Positions 48,751-53,739 of a stretch of 64,000 bases of DNA are shown piece after piece. The notes beneath the pieces are model-generated. The model was not told the DNA's origin and searched no databases. It saw only the letters and a program-made list of their open reading frames with translations. The stretch comes from Pardosa pseudoannulata (Eukaryota; Arthropoda; Arachnida; Araneae; Lycosidae), in NCBI GenBank assembly GCA_032207245.1, contig CM063508.1, forward strand, positions 118,600,407-118,664,406, read 5' to 3'. Made by a program: the position numbers and the translations under genes. Every line of letters begins with the position of its first letter. Positions within the stretch are counted from its first letter, which is position 1.

Positions 48751-49631
48751 TTTTTTTCTAAATTTCAGTGTTTTATTATGTATTAAACTTTAACTATCCT
48801 TTAGAGATTTTTCATAAAAGTAAACACCTGTTGATAGTCAGATATGAATAAGCTACCGGTAATCAACTAGAGAAACATACTAGAATATTTCAGTATACCT
48901 GACATATACATGGTTATTTGTAGCAAATAATATTTTCAGAGCAAATAGATTAAATACAAACATTTAAAACACATTTAAGTACATTCCCCTTCATATGTTA
49001 ATTTAACAAATGCTGAATAAACCCAACACCGGTAATTTGTTGAGCACTGCACTCTAAAACATGAGTCGAGCTCTCTTAAAATGTTAAATGCCCCGCCTTC
49101 TAAACGTCACAAAATTTGCCGGCTAGTTTAAATGACCCACTAACCTGTTACGATAAAATTGTTTTAAAAAATACAATTATAACTTTAAAAAACTTACCTA
49201 TATTTACAATTTTTATTCCTTCGTCATCTTCTAGAAATTTTAGAGCCACCGAAACATTTTCTAACTTCTGTGACCTAAAATTTGGTCTTTTATTATGTTT
49301 TGGTAATCTTCTTCCGGATAAAACTTCTACTAAAGCTATCAAGCGCAGACCATCGGATAAATCAGTCTCTAAATTTGTTATGTTTTTATTTACAGTTTTG
49401 AGATGCTCGTTAGCCCATCTTGTAAAGGTATTCTGTTGTATTCTTTTCCAGACAGCATCTTCGGCTAAATCACGCTCCATCTCGTCTGGCTCGTTTTCCG
49501 TCTGTCCACCCTGAGGAGGGTTGCCATTCTGCTGTTGCTGCATTTTTGTTTTTATTCCCGCTTCGCCGGTAGTGACCTCACAGGAAAGCACTTCCGGAGA
49601 TTCTCTTGATTGATCGACTGAGTGTTTAGAC
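243..49631 (-). CDS. cher: Filamin gene (cheerio/FLN orthologue), 5' half, 14 exons
   Basis: Filamins are long actin cross-linkers. An N-terminal CH1-CH2 domain binds F-actin, and a rod of Ig-like repeats gives elasticity and docks membrane receptors and signalling proteins. Exons run 49198-49631, 19692-19952, 18984-19081, 17793-18059, 17236-17476, 15619-15819, 13613-13750, 12626-12883, 11273-11463, 8899-9159, 7516-7636, 6856-6974, 6133-6238 and 243-815. Every junction has GT..AG ends and the phases join without a break. Counting from the ATG at 49543, about 1060 residues lie here: CH1 about 30-137, CH2 about 163-262, Ig repeats from about 277. Family landmarks include [41 protein letters not shown] and repeated YGPG motifs. 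Arthropod filamins have about 2,200 or more residues, so roughly half is present; the 3' part is outside the window. No stop or frameshift was seen inside an exon. Identity is near certain; the 5' end is not settled. Confidence 0.95.
1428..1528. repeat. Inverted repeat, arms about 43 bp
   Basis: The left arm begins GATTTGCTAACAAAGAAACT and the right arm ends with its near-perfect complement (AGTTTCTTTGTTAGCAAATC when read back, with small differences). The spacer is about 10 bases. It would fold into a long hairpin in pre-mRNA. It is probably a small foldback element; no family is recognised. Confidence 0.8.
5004..5119. repeat. Inverted repeat, arms about 53 bp
   Basis: Starts ATCAATAAAAAGAGAAAATG and ends with the reverse complement of that stretch. 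The inner arms GAAACTTTTGTATG / CATACAAAAGTTTC flank an 8-base loop. Only a few mismatches and a small indel separate the arms. A MITE or foldback element is likely. Confidence 0.85.
6133..6238 (-). CDS. cher: Filamin exon 13: end of Ig repeat 6, start of next repeat
   Basis: Encodes [20 protein letters not shown] then [11 protein letters not shown]. The acceptor is TTTCAG|GTT. The donor CCAA|GTAAATT leaves one base, which with exon 14 makes Thr. The new repeat lacks the usual GPG and reads VDGLEP, like vertebrate repeat 8 (VSGLGEK) rather than repeat 7. Confidence 0.9.
6239..6855 (-). other. Filamin intron 12
   Basis: About 620 bases. Around 6425-6490 there is a G-rich run followed by a segment ending TAGCCTTGAATTTGAAA that resembles the end of the dispersed repeat seen at 22505-22680. 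Otherwise nothing. Confidence 0.6.
6856..6974 (-). CDS. cher: Filamin exon 12: middle of Ig repeat 6
   Basis: Encodes [20 protein letters not shown] and [19 protein letters not shown], the [11 protein letters not shown] pattern of an Ig repeat core. The acceptor is CTCCAG|GA and the donor AAG|GTAAATT. It leaves in phase 0. Confidence 0.93.
7516..7636 (-). CDS. cher: Filamin exon 11: first half of Ig repeat 6
   Basis: A 121-base exon encoding [20 protein letters not shown] and on to [12 protein letters not shown]. The acceptor is TATTAG|GTT and the donor GCAG|GTAAATC. It was placed by the repeat register between exons 10 and 12, and the phases join exactly. Confidence 0.92.
7637..8898 (-). 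other. Filamin intron 10
   Basis: AT-rich intron of 1.26 kb. I see no gene, repeat element or conserved block in it. Confidence 0.7.
8899..9159 (-). CDS. cher: Filamin exon 10: Ig repeat 5
   Basis: An 87-codon phase 0 exon carrying nearly one whole repeat: [20 protein letters not shown], then [20 protein letters not shown] and [12 protein letters not shown]. The acceptor is TTTTTTTAG and the donor AGA|GTAAGTC. Being a near one-exon repeat in phase 0, it could be skipped without a frameshift; no evidence of skipping is visible. Confidence 0.94.
9160..11272 (-). other. Filamin intron 9, with a SINE and a TA/TG microsatellite
   Basis: A 2.1-kb intron. Contents are a short (TA)/(TG) simple repeat near 9916-9950 and a degenerate minus-strand tRNA-type SINE at 10370-10566. 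The remainder holds nothing recognisable. Confidence 0.7.
10370..10566 (-). repeat. tRNA-derived SINE, family A, degenerate copy
   Basis: On the minus strand a box A-like TAATTCAGTTAGCAAAGG is followed by a box B-like GGTTGTGAGTTCAAG. The body then shares ATGTCCTCCAAATT and CCTCTGGAGGTGGCAG with the copies at 14205 and 50631. It is diverged, and the ends are approximate. Confidence 0.7.
11273..11463 (-). CDS. cher: Filamin exon 9: Ig repeat 4, second part
   Basis: Encodes [20 protein letters not shown] and [20 protein letters not shown], ending DYFPEK. The EGPS-A-DNGDG-GEYA pattern is the hallmark of this filamin repeat. The acceptor is AATTAG|GG and the donor AAG|GTAATTA. The phase returns to 0 here. 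Confidence 0.94.
11464..12625 (-). other. Filamin intron 8
   Basis: About 1.16 kb. Near 11820-11892 the phrase CCTACATCCATAACCACA recurs imperfectly two to three times as a small tandem array. Nothing else is seen. Confidence 0.6.
12626..12883 (-). CDS. cher: Filamin exon 8: end of Ig repeat 3, start of Ig repeat 4
   Basis: Opens [20 protein letters not shown], closes repeat 3 with [16 protein letters not shown], and begins repeat 4 with [19 protein letters not shown] and TNGETGTLG. The acceptor is TGTTAG|GT and the donor CTAG|GTATATA. Length 258 bases, symmetric phase 1. Confidence 0.94.
12884..13612 (-). other. Filamin intron 7, with a (TA)n tract
   Basis: A 730-base AT-rich intron dominated by the dinucleotide tract at 13357-13421. 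No gene. Confidence 0.7.
13357..13421. repeat. (TA)n microsatellite, about 65 bp
   Basis: Uninterrupted alternating TA. The length is likely to vary between individuals and may be unreliable in an assembly. Confidence 0.97.
13613..13750 (-). CDS. cher: Filamin exon 7: first half of Ig repeat 3
   Basis: Encodes [20 protein letters not shown] and then [16 protein letters not shown] up to VKVIGPG, the start of repeat 3. GRGLQ in place of the usual GPGL is typical of this repeat in other filamins too. The acceptor is TTTCCAG and the donor CCAG|GTTAGTAAG. Length 138 bases, phase 1 in and out. Confidence 0.92.
13751..15618 (-). other. Filamin intron 6, carrying a SINE
   Basis: A 1.87-kb intron. 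A plus-strand SINE occupies 14205-14490. The remainder is AT-rich with no recognisable element. Confidence 0.7.
14205..14490 (+). repeat. tRNA-derived SINE, family A
   Basis: A box A-like TAATAGCTCAGTGGTCAAAG is followed about 30 bases on by a box B-like AAGTTCATGGCTCAAGC. The tRNA-unrelated body includes TGTCCTCCAAATTCC, GACAGGCCAAGCCTGGGG and a terminal CCATAATAAAATGGTCAACA. The same order recurs at 50631-50914, so the two copies define a family. It lies antisense to filamin. Confidence 0.85.
15619..15819 (-). CDS. cher: Filamin exon 6: Ig repeat 2, second part
   Basis: Starts with AT, completing Asp, then [18 protein letters not shown], and ends [14 protein letters not shown]. The acceptor is TTGTAG and the donor CCAG|GTAAGAA. 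Length 201 bases, phase 1 in and phase 1 out, so skipping it would keep the reading frame. Confidence 0.93.
16525..16551. repeat. Poly-T tract
   Basis: Twenty-seven consecutive T. This may be the A-tail of a minus-strand retroposon, but no body is recognisable beside it. Confidence 0.95.
17058..17142. repeat. A-rich simple repeat (AAAAT)n/(AAAT)n
   Basis: Mixed AAAAT and AAAT units, about 85 bp. Confidence 0.95.
17236..17476 (-). CDS. cher: Filamin exon 5: Ig repeat 1 to Ig repeat 2
   Basis: Begins [20 protein letters not shown], finishes repeat 1 with [20 protein letters not shown], and opens repeat 2 with [19 protein letters not shown]. The acceptor is GACAG|GTT and the donor AAAG|GTAAATA, ending in phase 1. 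The SPF motif at the end of each repeat and the GPG motif at the start of the next are the standard filamin boundaries. Confidence 0.94.
17793..18059 (-). CDS. cher: Filamin exon 4: end of CH2 and first half of Ig repeat 1
   Basis: Exactly 89 codons in phase 0. The last CH2 helix ([20 protein letters not shown], then [17 protein letters not shown]) is followed by the hinge and the start of Ig repeat 1 ([13 protein letters not shown]). The acceptor is ATATAG at 18060-18061 and the donor CCT|GTAAGTC. CH2 to Ig1 on one exon confirms that the calponin-homology pair belongs to a filamin rather than to a spectrin or alpha-actinin. Confidence 0.95.
18220..18302. repeat. Short tandem array, unit TAGAAGTACTTATATAAT
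   Basis: Three to four imperfect copies head to tail, with AGTACTTA and TAAGTACTTA also making a local palindrome. Confidence 0.8.
18322..18478. repeat. Long A-rich simple repeat
   Basis: About 157 bases of A runs broken by single T, becoming AAAAT units at the right end. Read from the gene's strand it is a long pyrimidine tract, but too far from exon 4 to be its acceptor tract. Confidence 0.95.
18984..19081 (-). CDS. cher: Filamin exon 3: middle of CH2
   Basis: A 98-base exon, too short to stand out as an ORF, found by following the CH2 reading frame. It encodes [20 protein letters not shown] and then [13 protein letters not shown], matching the CH2 segment of filamins. The acceptor is ACTAG|GT and the donor CAA|GTAAGTT. 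It enters in phase 1 and leaves in phase 0, as its neighbours require. Confidence 0.93.
19082..19691 (-). other. Filamin intron 2, with a SINE remnant
   Basis: About 610 bases. It contains a degenerate SINE B fragment at 19537-19622, close to the exon 2 donor. Otherwise nothing. Confidence 0.65.
19537..19622 (-). repeat. SINE family B fragment
   Basis: Shares GTCTACAGC, an AAATCTGATTCTGAA-like segment, ACAAACATCCATG and AGTGGGATTT with the copy at 22325-22480. Diverged and truncated. Confidence 0.6.
19692..19952 (-). CDS. cher: Filamin exon 2: end of CH1, linker, start of CH2
   Basis: The acceptor TTACAG is followed by AT, which completes the Asp codon begun in exon 1 (NIDS). The translation carries the CH1 C-terminal helix ([21 protein letters not shown]), a linker rich in Glu, Asp and Ser, then CH2 ([18 protein letters not shown] and [18 protein letters not shown]). 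It ends in phase 1 before GTACATTTT. An extra stretch just beyond the donor reads open but is intronic, because the family continues with GLCPDW, found in exon 3. Confidence 0.94.
20630..21035. repeat. Dispersed repeat X, copy 1, interrupted by a SINE
   Basis: The left part (20630-20777) has the core AAATTAAATTTTGATT, a TATGCA-like segment and CTCCAGAATTTTAGGAAGGG. The right part (20942-21035) reads GGTCCTGAGAAAGATAACTT and then TATCATTATCATCTCTAAAT. The two parts are contiguous in the copy at 22505-22680, so a SINE B landed in the middle here. Family and mobility class are not recognised. Confidence 0.6.
20778..20953 (-). repeat. tRNA-derived SINE, family B
   Basis: On the minus strand the RNA polymerase III box A (TGGCCGAATGGTTAGAGCGC) and box B (GGTTCGAATCC) are intact and spaced like a tRNA. 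The body with CCGTTCGGAA, AGCGGCTTCAAGC and TTAGCTCTCATGGTGC follows, ending with CCAAACCAAA. The tRNA-like head is well kept, but no acceptor stem can be drawn, so this is a SINE head and not a tRNA gene. Confidence 0.85.
21169..21251. repeat. GA repeat and A10/G10 homopolymers
   Basis: A short (GA)n near 21170-21187, and a run of about ten A followed by ten G at 21230-21251. Confidence 0.9.
21490..21655 (-). repeat. SINE family B, second copy
   Basis: Carries ATTACGATCCACTTTTTTGT, GGGTTAATGAGACC, AAGCCGATTCCAAACGCC and GGGATTCGAACC in the same order as the copy at 20778. Box A is degraded (TTTCGGCCATC in plus sense). Confidence 0.8.
22325..22480 (-). repeat. SINE family B, third copy
   Basis: Contains GGTTTGGTTTGGAGAGTTAC, GAGGGCTAATGAGACCGGGA, AAGCCGATTCCGAACGGC and GGGATTTGAATCC. 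Same minus orientation as the two preceding copies, all within 1.7 kb. Confidence 0.8.
22505..22680. repeat. Dispersed repeat X, copy 2
   Basis: Has TTTTAGGAAGGCAGAGGAAA, GGCCCCTACCCTCTAGC, GGCCTTGAGAAAGGTAAG and TATCATTTTGATCTCTAAAT. These match the two separated halves of copy 1. Confidence 0.6.
23299..23452 (+). repeat. SINE family B, plus-strand copy
   Basis: Box A GATGGCCGAATGG and box B GGTTTCGAATCTC are spaced about 45 bases apart. The body ends GTAGACCATACCGCTTCAAA then AACAAATCAAAC, the complement of the TTTGGTTTGG end of the other copies. No tRNA cloverleaf is closed. Confidence 0.8.
24022..24087. repeat. (TA)n microsatellite
   Basis: About 40 bases of pure TA, then a short TATG/TATA-rich extension. 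Confidence 0.95.
25225..25440. repeat. Dispersed repeat X, copy 3
   Basis: Contains AAATTAAATTTTGATTAAGT, ATGCAGTTTGAAGAATTTAT and a G-rich block leading to GAGCCCCTGCCAGAGGGAAG. It shares the first core with the copies at 20630 and 46055. Confidence 0.6.
26411..26700 (-). repeat. SINE family B, split copy
   Basis: The left fragment (26411-26465) has GATTTGATTTGGAGCGCTAC and CTTTTTTGCTACACAAGG. The right fragment (26609-26700) resumes with ACCGGGACCTATTGCTTAAG and GATTCTGAACGGCTAAGAAC. About 145 AT-rich bases intervene, possibly an insertion, but no terminal repeats are visible. Confidence 0.65.
26797..26845. repeat. (TA)n microsatellite
   Basis: About 49 bases of pure TA next to the split SINE. 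Confidence 0.96.
28173..29206 (+). mobile_element. Non-autonomous Helitron carrying a helicase remnant
   Basis: Starts TCTCTCTCTATATAAG after an A. It ends with the hairpin CCCGGGCAAAGCCGGG, then TACTTGCAG and CTAG before a T. A 5' TC, a 3' stem-loop with CTRR, A|T insertion and no terminal inverted repeat are the Helitron rules. At 1,034 bases it is far shorter than an autonomous element. It retains the C-terminal helicase segment (28473-29112) and lacks a Rep/HUH region. It sits antisense in filamin intron 1. Confidence 0.85.
28473..29112 (+). pseudogene. Helitron Pif1-like helicase, C-terminal fragment, frameshifted
   Basis: Autonomous Helitrons encode a Rep nuclease joined to a Pif1-family 5'-3' DNA helicase. 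The frame from 28473 gives the late helicase motifs: [63 protein letters not shown] and [21 protein letters not shown]. This last segment corresponds to the final helicase motif, where families usually have K-S/A-Q-GQ. Near 28991-29004 the frame shifts by one. The second frame then reads [19 protein letters not shown] and on to a TAA at 29110-29112. The ATP-binding Walker A half and all of Rep are missing, so this is a remnant and not an active enzyme. Confidence 0.88.
30819..32122. mobile_element. Pogo/Tigger-like DNA transposon derivative with TA duplication
   Basis: Terminal inverted repeats of about 26 bases (GGGGAGAGTGGCTCACCTTG inward from 30819, complement ending at 32122) are flanked by TA on each side, the duplication used by the Tc1/mariner/pogo group. 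The 1.3-kb body holds extra internal copies of CACCTTGGGACA and a small ORF with a psq-type helix-turn-helix. No DDE catalytic domain is seen, so it is a deletion derivative. Confidence 0.82.
31354..31530 (+). CDS. Small psq-type helix-turn-helix ORF in the pogo-like element
   Basis: A 58-codon frame from ATG to TAA inside the element. It includes [20 protein letters not shown] and then [14 protein letters not shown]. The pattern A..IF.GEMS.REAA..Y.VSKTTL..H.K is that of the psq/CENP-B-type DNA-binding domain at the N-terminus of pogo-family transposases. The family normally continues into a second HTH and a DDE domain; here a stop follows at once. It is either the N-terminal stub of a dead transposase or a tiny free DNA-binding peptide. 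Ordinary decay is more likely. Confidence 0.7.
   Translation: MARIRSKEYLKNEAVRADNIQKAAAKIFSGEMSFREAAAVYNVSKTTLNPHIKTDGEE
32743..32766. repeat. (CA)n microsatellite, short
   Basis: About 10 CA units with one interruption. Confidence 0.85.
36166..36186. repeat. Poly-A run
   Basis: About 20 A in a row, with no recognisable retroposon body on its left. Confidence 0.9.
36752..36898 (-). repeat. SINE family B copy
   Basis: Shows GGTTTGGTTTGGAGCTCTGC, TTTTGCACACGAG, GGCTAATGACACCAGGAC, TTTCGAACGGCTAGGAAC and CAAGCCAGTAGCGGAT in family order. The box A end is eroded. Confidence 0.75.
37715..37930. repeat. Possible transposon-like AT/GC mosaic with a poly-C run
   Basis: CTCCATAACGATATTT near 37725 and CCTCAATAACGATATTT near 37871 form a direct repeat about 145 bases apart, with a run of ten C between them at about 37831-37842. 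It resembles the CTCTATAACGATA motif in the nearby palindrome at 38237-38695. Identity is unclear. Confidence 0.35.
38237..38695. repeat. Large palindrome, arms about 220 bp, 18-base loop
   Basis: The left arm runs from ATTATTATTACAAAAAAGTT to AAAATTAGAC (38456). The loop is 38457-38474. The right arm begins GTCTAACTTTATTTTTCAAT and returns to AATTTTTTATTGTAATAAT. Arm identity is high, with scattered changes. Motifs such as GAGGGTTACATCGT recall Tc1/mariner-type terminal repeats. It is probably a palindromic MITE or a foldback pair; both ends lack an obvious target duplication. Confidence 0.85.
43080..43345 (-). repeat. Possible SINE-like repeat, third type
   Basis: A GC-richer block in AT-rich surroundings. 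The minus strand begins GCCCAGTGGCGTTGGTGTAG then CGTTTCGCTCTCCC, and reaches ATCCCAAATTTGATCC, which are placed like degenerate box A and box B. Only one copy is in the window, so the family cannot be shown. Confidence 0.4.
43923..43976. repeat. (TA)n microsatellite
   Basis: About 54 bases of pure TA. Confidence 0.96.
44999..45090. repeat. Short direct duplication
   Basis: GATAACTCGTAGTTGGCATC and GTTATCTCGTAGTTGGCAGT lie about 50 bases apart in the same orientation. No element boundary is visible. Confidence 0.6.
46055..46215. repeat. Dispersed repeat X, copy 4
   Basis: Has AAATTAAATTTTGATTAAAT, ATGCAGCATTTAAAAATTCA, ACTCCATAAATTTGGGG and a C run of about 12 bases. It matches the left half of copies 1 and 3. 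Confidence 0.6.
46969..46991. repeat. Poly-A run
   Basis: About 23 A in a row. Confidence 0.93.
48717..48747. repeat. (TA)n microsatellite, about 31 bp
   Basis: Pure TA about 450 bases downstream (gene sense) of exon 1, inside intron 1. Confidence 0.93.
49198..49631 (-). CDS. cher: Filamin exon 1: N-terminus and CH1 domain
   Basis: Encodes a Gln/Asn/Pro-rich leader (residues 1 to about 20), then an acidic MERDLAED segment and most of CH1, with [12 protein letters not shown], the actin-binding segment [14 protein letters not shown] and [11 protein letters not shown]. The ATG at 49541-49543 has A at -3. The frame stays open upstream without a stop as far as a strong acceptor (pyrimidine tract plus CAG) at 49632, so an upstream exon exists and could supply an earlier start codon. 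A second in-frame Met 21 codons on (MERDLAED) is the start that fits the Drosophila protein as I recall it. The exon ends in phase 1 at a GTAAGTT donor, completing an Asp codon with exon 2. Confidence 0.93.
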
Positions 49632-50630
49632 TGGAAGGAAAGACAAGATAACTTTTAGACAATGAGTAAGAAAAATTCAATTTCTCTTTTTTTAATGGAT
49701 AATTTGCATATAAAATATATATAATGACATATATAAAAAGAGTAGTGTAGGAGATATTTGGGATGAAATAAAAAATTGTATTAAGTATTTATTTTAAAAG
49801 GAATTTTTTTACTGCTTTTGCAAATTTTCTAATTTTAGTAATTCTATACATACATTTTAAAGATTTTTATCTGTTAAATAAATAATCATTAAGAAAAACT
49901 GAAAAAACCACATTTTTACTACAGAAATTAAACAATTCACATAAATAAAAATAAAATTGTCTTACTATCAGTTTTTATTTTTCAGTTTTAAAATATATAT
50001 ATATTTCTACCACATAAAAAAATAAATGATAATAACCTTGCATACCATTTCGGTGTAAACTGTATGACAATGGTAATTAAAAAAAATTTTTTTGTTCTTT
50101 TTTTTAAGAAAAGAAAAAAATACTAGCTAAGGGGTCATTAAGTGGTATCACTTGGAAACGGAGGTGGAAAAGGATATAGTGAAAAAAGTACCAATAATTT
50201 GGGACATACAAAAATATTTCAAAGAAAACAGTTGAACTCTTTTTTTTTCACTCTCATTCATAAAGTTATCTAAGATGATTTACATTTCCTTTTTGTTTTT
50301 GAAATTTTACATTTGCAAATGAAGAGTAAAAAATTCTGGTCAACGTCAAAATTTAATATACTACCAGTGGGATGATGTCAGGAATTTTTGTAATAGTTTT
50401 TTTTTTTTAATTGACATTATGTGTTTATTTTTTAATTATTTTAATCAAAATATATTTAGGATTTATGATAAAAAAATATACTTAATATACTTATAAAACT
50501 CAACGTCTGGGTCATCTACACAGCCTTCGTGGGTCAGAGACTAACCAACACATAATAGGTTCGTCACCAGTGTTCTATGAGTTTAAAAAGTAAAAGTCAC
50601 AAGGAAAATAACCTGTTAATATAATTTGAC
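49632..50630. other. Sequence upstream of filamin exon 1, no gene
   Basis: The exon 1 acceptor (CTTTCCTTCCAG on the minus strand) occupies the first bases. The rest is AT-rich with homopolymer runs and holds no ORF or promoter I can support. It is most likely the end of a further intron of the same gene. Confidence 0.55.
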
Positions 50631-50914
50631 GACGATACGCGGTAGATCAGTCGGCAAAGGCATCGATTTCGTAGTCGGAGAGGTACGGGTTCGGGGCTCA
50701 AGATGGACAAAGATCTACCGTGTTCATTAATGGCGGCATGTAAAATAGGTTCGAGGTTGCAGTGTCCTCCAAGTTCCCACTGGCAGGCCAAGCCTGGGGG
50801 TCTTCAGCTTGGTCCTTGCTTCTAAAGTACAGGGAGACCACGTTATTTGATTGTGTTGTCCAAGAGAATAAAGTTGGCCGCTTATGGTATTACCATAATA
50901 AAATAGTTAACAAA
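50631..50914 (+). repeat. tRNA-derived SINE, family A
   Basis: Box A-like GCGGTAGATCAGTCGGCAAA and box B-like GGGTTCGGGGCTCAAG, then GTTCATTAATGGCGGC, TGTCCTCCAAGTTCC, GGCAGGCCAAGCCTGGGG and the tail TTACCATAATAAAATAGTTA. It is the best-kept family A copy and aligns end to end with 14205-14490. Confidence 0.85.
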
Positions 50915-51148
50915 CCCCACGTCGTTGTATGGACGAATGCTTAGCAGGCAAGTGTTCAATTATCTGAATGCCAAACAAAGATAAAAAAAAAATGCAAGCA
51001 TTCGAACTGGCTTTATAGTTGTTACTTATTCAAGACCATTCTGGTGATCACGTGTATAGTAATTAGAATATTGACTTTTTATATTGTTTTCGTATGTTCC
51101 ATTTCTATGTGTGTTTCGTTATGCTTATTTTGTTTTTATGACTTTTAA

Positions 51149-51945
51149 CCCCTTAACAGTTTAATTTTTTTCAAGAATTCGACCTCAAAAATGTCACATT
51201 TTTTCCTTGCATATTTTTGTTCATGGTACATTTGTAAACTGGAAAATGATATTAAAAGTAATATTTCTAATTATTTTAAACATATATAACAACTGTTTTA
51301 CAGGAAATAAAAAAAAAATTTCCTGGAAGCTGATTTTTTTGTCTCATGTACCCAAGAAAGGGAAGTTACATTTACAGTTTTGCATATAAAATTAAAAATA
51401 TTTTCGATTACAATAACCACACAATTATTTTCGAATGCAAATACTACAAGTACGTATATTTAACCTGCTTTTTTAAAGATCAGATTTAATGCGATAATAT
51501 TGAAAGACGGCAAGAGGCACGCCCAACGTCACAGTCCGGATAAAAATAACCAGTCTTTTTTAATTCTTTTGTATACGTTATTTTTCTTCAGTGAACACAC
51601 ATAGCACTATTTTCCAGGTCTTAGTTTTTTTTTTATCGTTTTGCGGAATTACTGCTAAAAGATCTCTTTTGGTCAGTATCTCAAAATCTCAAGCCCCAAA
51701 CTCTAAAAGCTCGCGGAATAATGCAAAACCTATCAGAAATCCCACGCTTTTAAACCAAACTAAATACACTTCGGAAACTAACATCTTGTGGACACCTATA
51801 CGACTAATTTGACACTAAAAATAGAAAAGTTACTGTTAAAACAGTGAGAATGACAAAGAAATCAGATTGCCCGTACGCCGTACGGGCAATATTTAAAGGC
51901 ACGATAACAGCGCCCGTACGGTGTACGTGCAAAACAGGTAAGGGG
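51149..51945. mobile_element. piggyBac-type MITE flanked by TTAA
   Basis: TTAA sits at both edges (51145-51148 and 51946-51949). The ends CCCCTTAACAG and CAGGTAAGGGG are imperfect inverted repeats of 11 bases beginning with CCC, as in piggyBac elements, which duplicate TTAA. The 797-base body shows no transposase similarity. Near the right end a 23-base palindrome built on GCCCGTACGCCGTACGGGC is followed by a partial second copy. Confidence 0.6.
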
Positions 51946-52017
51946 TTAAAATAAAAATACCTCACACCCGAAACGTCTTCTTAACATCAGGCAAAAAGTT
52001 TACTGAAGCCTATAGGG

Positions 52018-52420
52018 CAGACATGGCGAAACTATGGCACGTGTGCCACTAAGAAGCCTGTGACAAGAATTTTATGGTGGCAAGCGGCATATACATATTA
52101 AATTAGTTTTATTCACTTACATTCACAGAAAACAACATTTAAAACACTTATTTCCAAGACAAGTAGCAAAGATAGGCTCAGAAACGAGTGTGGGCATCAG
52201 TGCTATTATGACATTTAGCAGATCAGAAGGGTGGCTAGACCCCCCCCCACTACACCCCTCCTTGGAAGTCCTTGCAAAGGATACTGACGTTTTATGGAGC
52301 AATACGCAAGTGGAATGAATTGAAAAGAGAAAGCCCAAATTAAACTGTAAATTATGGCATGGTTTCGGCTTCTTATATTTTAATGTGAAGGAGGTATGCA
52401 ACAAAACTGATGTTTGGAAA
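52018..52420. mobile_element. Possible hAT-type element end
   Basis: CAGACATGGCGAAACTATGG then CACGTGTGCCAC resembles the CAG...AACTATGGC ends of hAT-like elements. No partner terminal repeat or 8-base duplication was found, and a frame at 52123-52404 on the minus strand has no domain I recognise. Treat as a lead only. Confidence 0.35.
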
Positions 52421-53690
52421 TATAGCAGAATTATTTTCTGAGAATGAGAGCACCGATGAATGAACGCTATAGTCTACTTTACTCATTCAGATAATTCATT
52501 CTCTAAACACTGATTATCGAAACAATTGATTCTCTAACATAACAATCTAAACAAGTGATAAGCAAAATACTTCGATACCACACAAAAACTGAATTTAAGT
52601 CGTACACTAATCGAAAAAGTTCGCCATTCCTACTATAGGGTAAATGTGCACGCAATTAAATTGAATATCAAATGATTCTGCTTTTACGCACATATCTTGC
52701 AAGTTATACCTCATCATACGTCAACCTATACACGTTAAAAGAGCAACGGATTCACTTAATGATTCCTTTTCCAGATTATGAATGCGAGTAATAATGAAAA
52801 ATTTTCAACCAATTTATTATGGTTCAGATTGATGTGTGATATGGCTTTTGTACGGTTGAAAAAATTTCGTTACCACAGAGAAATCCCCCATTCTTCATCT
52901 GGAAAAAGAATCGTAAACTGAATCCAAGGCATACAGGTTGACGTGTAATTTAAATATTTACTATTTAGTCAACTTTTTAAATTAATAACTCTTATGGGAA
53001 ATTTCGAGAAAAATTATCTACATCTTGGTTTTTAAAAAAAAAAAATATTTAATGTACAATTATCCCAAATTTTGTATCCATGAATTTTACATTTCCTTTC
53101 CTTTACTTAATTTTTACTGTTAAGAAAATGGAGCCATCACATTCTTGACCTTGACCTCTGGAAATTCTCTGATAAAAGTTGCAAGACCTCTCTTTTTAGA
53201 TAAGACGATGTTCTCAACTGACGAGGGAAATAGGGTGAAGTTTTTTTTAGTCACAGGCATTACCACCAAAAGGCTAGGAATTCGGAGATTTTTCTTTTTT
53301 GTAGGGAGGAAAATCTCCAGGAAATAGTTTTCTAAAGTCGTTCGAATAAAATATTCCAGCTGTCAAAAAGATTGAGATTTATTTAATACTCCGATAGAGA
53401 AAAATAGCAAAATTTATTCTCGGTATTAAGGTAATGAATATGACTCCGATTTTTTTTAAACATTAAAACCTAACTTTTTTCTCCTTTTCGCTAACTAGTA
53501 CTTATTTGACATCCAGAGTACGAGGAATGCATGTAACACTTTTTATAACGGTTAAATAATTTTTAATTATGTTTCATTCTTTAATAATTTTTTTGACGAT
53601 TTTGTATCCAAATTACGCCATTTTCTGTCATCTGATGATTTTTGCCGTCGATTATTCTATTTCTGTTGAGGCTATTGACAAGCACCAAAT
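52421..53690. other. No recognisable feature
   Basis: Non-repetitive-looking sequence with short chance ORFs only. I see no gene or known element. Confidence 0.5.
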
Positions 53691-53739
53691 CGCAAAGTCA
53701 AAAATCTCTGTACGAGGCAAGTAGAACTTAGACAAATGT

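Larger units (their letters stand above)
19953..49197 (-). other. Filamin intron 1 (about 29 kb), repeat-rich
   Basis: This intron splits the CH1 domain. It begins at the GTAAGTT donor of exon 1 and ends TTATTACAG before exon 2. Phase 1 is kept across it and restores the conserved NIDS sequence, so the two exons belong together despite the distance. It carries nearly all the transposable elements within the gene; these are listed separately. Between them (27000-28170, 29210-30800, 32130-36740, 39030-42990, 46220-49190) I see AT-rich sequence without a recognisable gene. Confidence 0.85.
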
